From contig CANLXA010000001.1 of assembly GCA_947494975.1 (NCBI GenBank), forward strand, positions 930,001 to 994,000: DNA of 64,000 nt. Direction: 5' to 3'. Each line of letters opens with the position of its first letter. Position 1 is the stretch's first letter. The translations under genes were made by a program, and so were the position numbers. The notes below the pieces were generated by a model. It was not told where the DNA came from and ran no database searches. It worked only from the letters and a program-made list of their open reading frames with translations. Shown in pieces: positions 62,027-64,000 of this stretch. Source of the DNA: an uncultured Roseicyclus sp. GTDB taxonomy: Bacteria; Pseudomonadota; Alphaproteobacteria; Rhodobacterales; Rhodobacteraceae.

Positions 62027-63205
62027 ATGGATTTCATAACCATCCTGCAACTCCTCGACAGCTCCATTCGCCTCGCGACGCCACTTCTGCTGGCCTGTCT
62101 TGCGGGGTTGTTTTCCGAGCGGGCGGGGATCTTCGATATCGGGCTTGAGGGCAAGATGCTGGCCGCCGCCTTCTTCTCCGCGGCCATCGCGTTCACCTCG
62201 GGCAGTGTGTGGGTGGGGCTTTTGACCGGTGTGGCGGCTTCCGTCGCGCTCTCTGGCCTGCACGGGCTCGCCTCGATCACGTTCCGGGGCAATCAACTGA
62301 TTTCCGGCGTGGCGATCAACTTCCTTGCAGCAGGCATGACCGTCGTGATTGCGCAAACCTGGTTCTCGCAAGGCGGTCGGACACCGGCGCTGACCGGCGA
62401 TGCGCGGTTTGAGGAGATCGTCCTGCCCGGCGCCGCCTCCCGCATCCGCGATATCGCGCAGCAAAGCCCGTTGGGACAGATCTATTCCGAGCTGATCTCA
62501 GGCCACTCGATCCTCGTCTATATCTCGCTGCTGATCGTTCCGCTGAGTTGGTGGGTGCTGTACCGCACCCGGTTTGGCCTCCGCCTCCGGGCGGTTGGGG
62601 AGAACCCGGCCGCCGTGGATACGGCCGGGATCAGCGTGGTGGGCTTGCGCTACGCGGCCGTCATCATTTGCGGCGTTCTGTGCGGACTGGCGGGTGCGTA
62701 TCTGGCCACGGGCCTCTCGGCCGGGTTCGTCAAGGACATGAGCGCGGGGCGCGGCTTCATCGCCTTGGCTGCCCTGATCTTCGCCAAGTGGCGGCCATGG
62801 CACGCCTTGGGCGCGTGTTTCCTCTTCGGCTTCCTCGACGCGGCGGGCAACCGCTTCCAGAACATCGAGCTGCTGACGTTCCTCTCGCTCACCTTCCTTC
62901 TGCTGGCGGCGGTCAGTGCCATCATGCTCGTGATCCGCGCAATCATGCTGGCCCGCGGCAAGGATACCGCGCGCGGCCTCCTGACCCCCGGGATCGCCCT
63001 TGTGGTCAGCGTGGGTCTCGCTCTCGGCCTCGATGCGCTTGATCCGGAGGCGGGCGGTATCGCGACCTATCTGAATACCTTCGTGCTCCCGGTGCAGTTC
63101 ATGCAGGCGCTGCCCTATATCCTTGTGGTGGTGATCCTCGCGGGCCTTGTCGGCAAGGCCATCCCGCCCCGCGCTGGCGGCGAGCCCTATGTAAAGGAAC
63201 GGTAA
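62027..63205 (+). CDS. BMP-type nucleoside ABC transporter permease 2 with extra segment
   Basis: 392 residues, against about 305 for the partner in the first operon. The shared core starts LLLACLAGLFSERAGIFDIGLEGKML and continues to TRFGLRLRAVGENPAAVDTAGISVVGLRY. About 65 additional residues (roughly 295-360, MLVIRAIMLARGKDTARGLL then two helices) are inserted before the conserved C-terminal block QFMQALPYILVVVILAGL. The insertion adds one or two membrane helices and a basic loop. It is 6 bases after the LysE gene and is the last gene of the operon. Confidence 0.93.
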   Translation: MDFITILQLLDSSIRLATPLLLACLAGLFSERAGIFDIGLEGKMLAAAFFSAAIAFTSGSVWVGLLTGVAASVALSGLHGLASITFRGNQLISGVAINFLAAGMTVVIAQTWFSQGGRTPALTGDARFEEIVLPGAASRIRDIAQQSPLGQIYSELISGHSILVYISLLIVPLSWWVLYRTRFGLRLRAVGENPAAVDTAGISVVGLRYAAVIICGVLCGLAGAYLATGLSAGFVKDMSAGRGFIALAALIFAKWRPWHALGACFLFGFLDAAGNRFQNIELLTFLSLTFLLLAAVSAIMLVIRAIMLARGKDTARGLLTPGIALVVSVGLALGLDALDPEAGGIATYLNTFVLPVQFMQALPYILVVVILAGLVGKAIPPRAGGEPYVKER

Positions 63206-63220
63206 GGCGAGCTCAGCACC

Positions 63221-63255
63221 GGCGCACATGAGAAGTGCGCCGCTACGCCTTTTCG
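63221..63255 (+). terminator. Probable terminator of the second BMP operon
   Basis: GGCGCAC (63221-63227) and GTGCGCC (63235-63241) pair around atgagaa; TTTT follows after 8 bases (63250-63253). Stem strength is good, T-run short and distant. It lies 15 bases after the permease 2 stop. Confidence 0.5.
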
Positions 63256-63329
63256 CACAATCACAAAAGCGCCATCTCCTGTCTCAACGGCGGAGCATCA
63301 CGCCCGCCCCGGATCAAAGGAGAAACATC

Positions 63330-64000
63330 ATGTCCCTGACCATTCCCGGACTGCATCACATCACAGCCATTTCCGGCCCGCCGCAGGAAAACGTGAACTT
63401 CTTCACCGGCATCCTGAAACAACGGCTCGTGAAGAAAACCGTCAATTTCGACGCGCCGGATACATATCACTTGTATTACGGCAACGAGGCCGCCGAGCCC
63501 GGCACGATCCTCACGTTCTTTCCCTTCGTCGATGCAGGCCCCGGCCGCGCTGGCGCCGGTATGGCGGCGGCCTATGCCTATGCCGTGCCTTCGGGCAAAT
63601 TCGACGGCTGGATGGAAGATCTGGCAGAAAACGCCATCGACTTCCTCGGGCCCAAGGACCGGTTCGGCGAGCGGGTGATCCTGCTCCGCGATCCAGATGG
63701 CGCGCCTGTGGAACTGGTGGAGACTGACCGCGAAAGCGATGCGCCGCTGGACGGGTTTCATTCCGTCACCCTGTGGGAAGACGATATCGCGCCGACCCAG
63801 CGCCTGCTGACCGATCATTTCGGCTATGAAGACGCTGGCCATGAAACTGTGGATGGGGTTGAACGTCTGCGCTTGAAGGCACCGGGCGATGCGCGCGGCG
63901 CTGTGATCGATCTGATGCGGTCGGATGCGCCGTCGATCGGGCGACAGGGCAAGGGCACGATCCATCACGTCGCCTTCCGCGCCAAGGACGATGCCGAACA
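63330..64000 (+). CDS. VOC-family ring-cleaving dioxygenase-like protein (3' part outside window)
   Basis: 223 residues are visible before the window edge; the full family length is about 310. The start MSLTIPGLHHITAISGPPQENVNFFTGILKQRLVKKTVNFD is typical of the LinE/MhqO-like or DoxX-neighbour ring-cleaving dioxygenase group, with metal ligand H9 or H10 in GLHHIT and HHVAFRAKDD beginning the second half. It is a two-domain extradiol-dioxygenase-like enzyme; hydroquinone is a possible substrate but not shown. An AAAGGAGAAACATC ribosome site precedes the ATG. Confidence 0.9.
   Translation, partial: MSLTIPGLHHITAISGPPQENVNFFTGILKQRLVKKTVNFDAPDTYHLYYGNEAAEPGTILTFFPFVDAGPGRAGAGMAAAYAYAVPSGKFDGWMEDLAENAIDFLGPKDRFGERVILLRDPDGAPVELVETDRESDAPLDGFHSVTLWEDDIAPTQRLLTDHFGYEDAGHETVDGVERLRLKAPGDARGAVIDLMRSDAPSIGRQGKGTIHHVAFRAKDDAE

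Overview
The window is a GC-rich, gene-dense stretch of chromosome from an alphaproteobacterium, most likely of the Rhodobacterales (Roseobacter group). The pointers are an RpoH sigma factor with a MA[F/L]D-type N-terminus behind a TGATCC-N18-TAA promoter, XdhABC tied to a BMP-type nucleoside transporter, a GcvT-fused dimethylglycine/sarcosine-type dehydrogenase, an LppC/RsmI/YraN/GshB neighbourhood, and CtrA-like TTAAC-N6-(T/C)TAAC boxes. No rRNA, tRNA, CRISPR array, insertion sequence or prophage was seen. Most of the region is core and metabolic chromosome, with short accessory patches around 16-28 kb.

Layout. 1-2.9 kb: reverse-strand dnaE (cut by the window edge) and a membrane-anchored protein of unknown function. 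2.9-4.2 kb: a self-contained ArsR/SRPBCC/SRPBCC operon with a likely operator palindrome. 4.3-5.2 kb: a secreted GH5 glycosidase. 5.3-15.7 kb: a nine-gene chain, xdhA-xdhB-xdhC-ATPase-permease-small membrane protein-permease-K+ channel-BMP binding protein. Almost every junction is a 4-base ATGA overlap, and a clear terminator closes it; the chain couples purine/nucleoside import to xanthine oxidation. 16-22 kb: an FAD oxidoreductase, three paralogous small secreted proteins of unknown function, a DUF938-type methyltransferase, a cyclic-nucleotide-domain/patatin fusion and a DHFR-like reductase. 22-28.6 kb: a GcvT-fused FAD dehydrogenase, several secreted or membrane proteins of unknown function, a D-2-hydroxyacid dehydrogenase, and a cluster of four palindromic repeats. 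28.6-37 kb, reverse strand: an M3 peptidase, an amino-acid ABC transporter lacking its ATPase, MoeB with an N-terminal membrane part, dut, coaBC, a membrane-anchored HExxH protein and rpoH.

37.1-40.6 kb, forward: cobU, cobC, a glutathione transferase and comM. 40.6-43.7 kb, reverse: rsmI-yraN-gshB and an alpha/beta hydrolase. 43.9-49.4 kb, forward: an LppC-type lipoprotein, glnD and murJ. 49.5-50.1 kb: a rhomboid-fold protein that has lost both catalytic residues. 50.2-57.5 kb: trpS, a glyoxalase-like protein, a CtrA-boxed 72-residue orphan, a branched-chain aminotransferase, a universal stress protein, an NDH-2/cyclic-nucleotide-domain fusion, NifU-like, GFA, tsaB and rimI. 57.6-63.2 kb: a second complete BMP/ABC nucleoside-type transporter operon with a LysE-family exporter between its two permeases. 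The right edge cuts a VOC-family dioxygenase-like gene.

The most interesting unexplained signals are these: the CtrA-box-driven small gene at 51.9 kb; the four-copy palindrome at 28.5 kb; mutually exclusive hairpins in front of gshB; a probable CTG start for yraN; an in-frame insertion of about 57 residues in XdhB; the extra membrane genes embedded in both BMP transporter operons; and a three-member family of small secreted proteins. All positions and motifs were read by eye. No alignment or database search was run, so family names rest on motif recognition.
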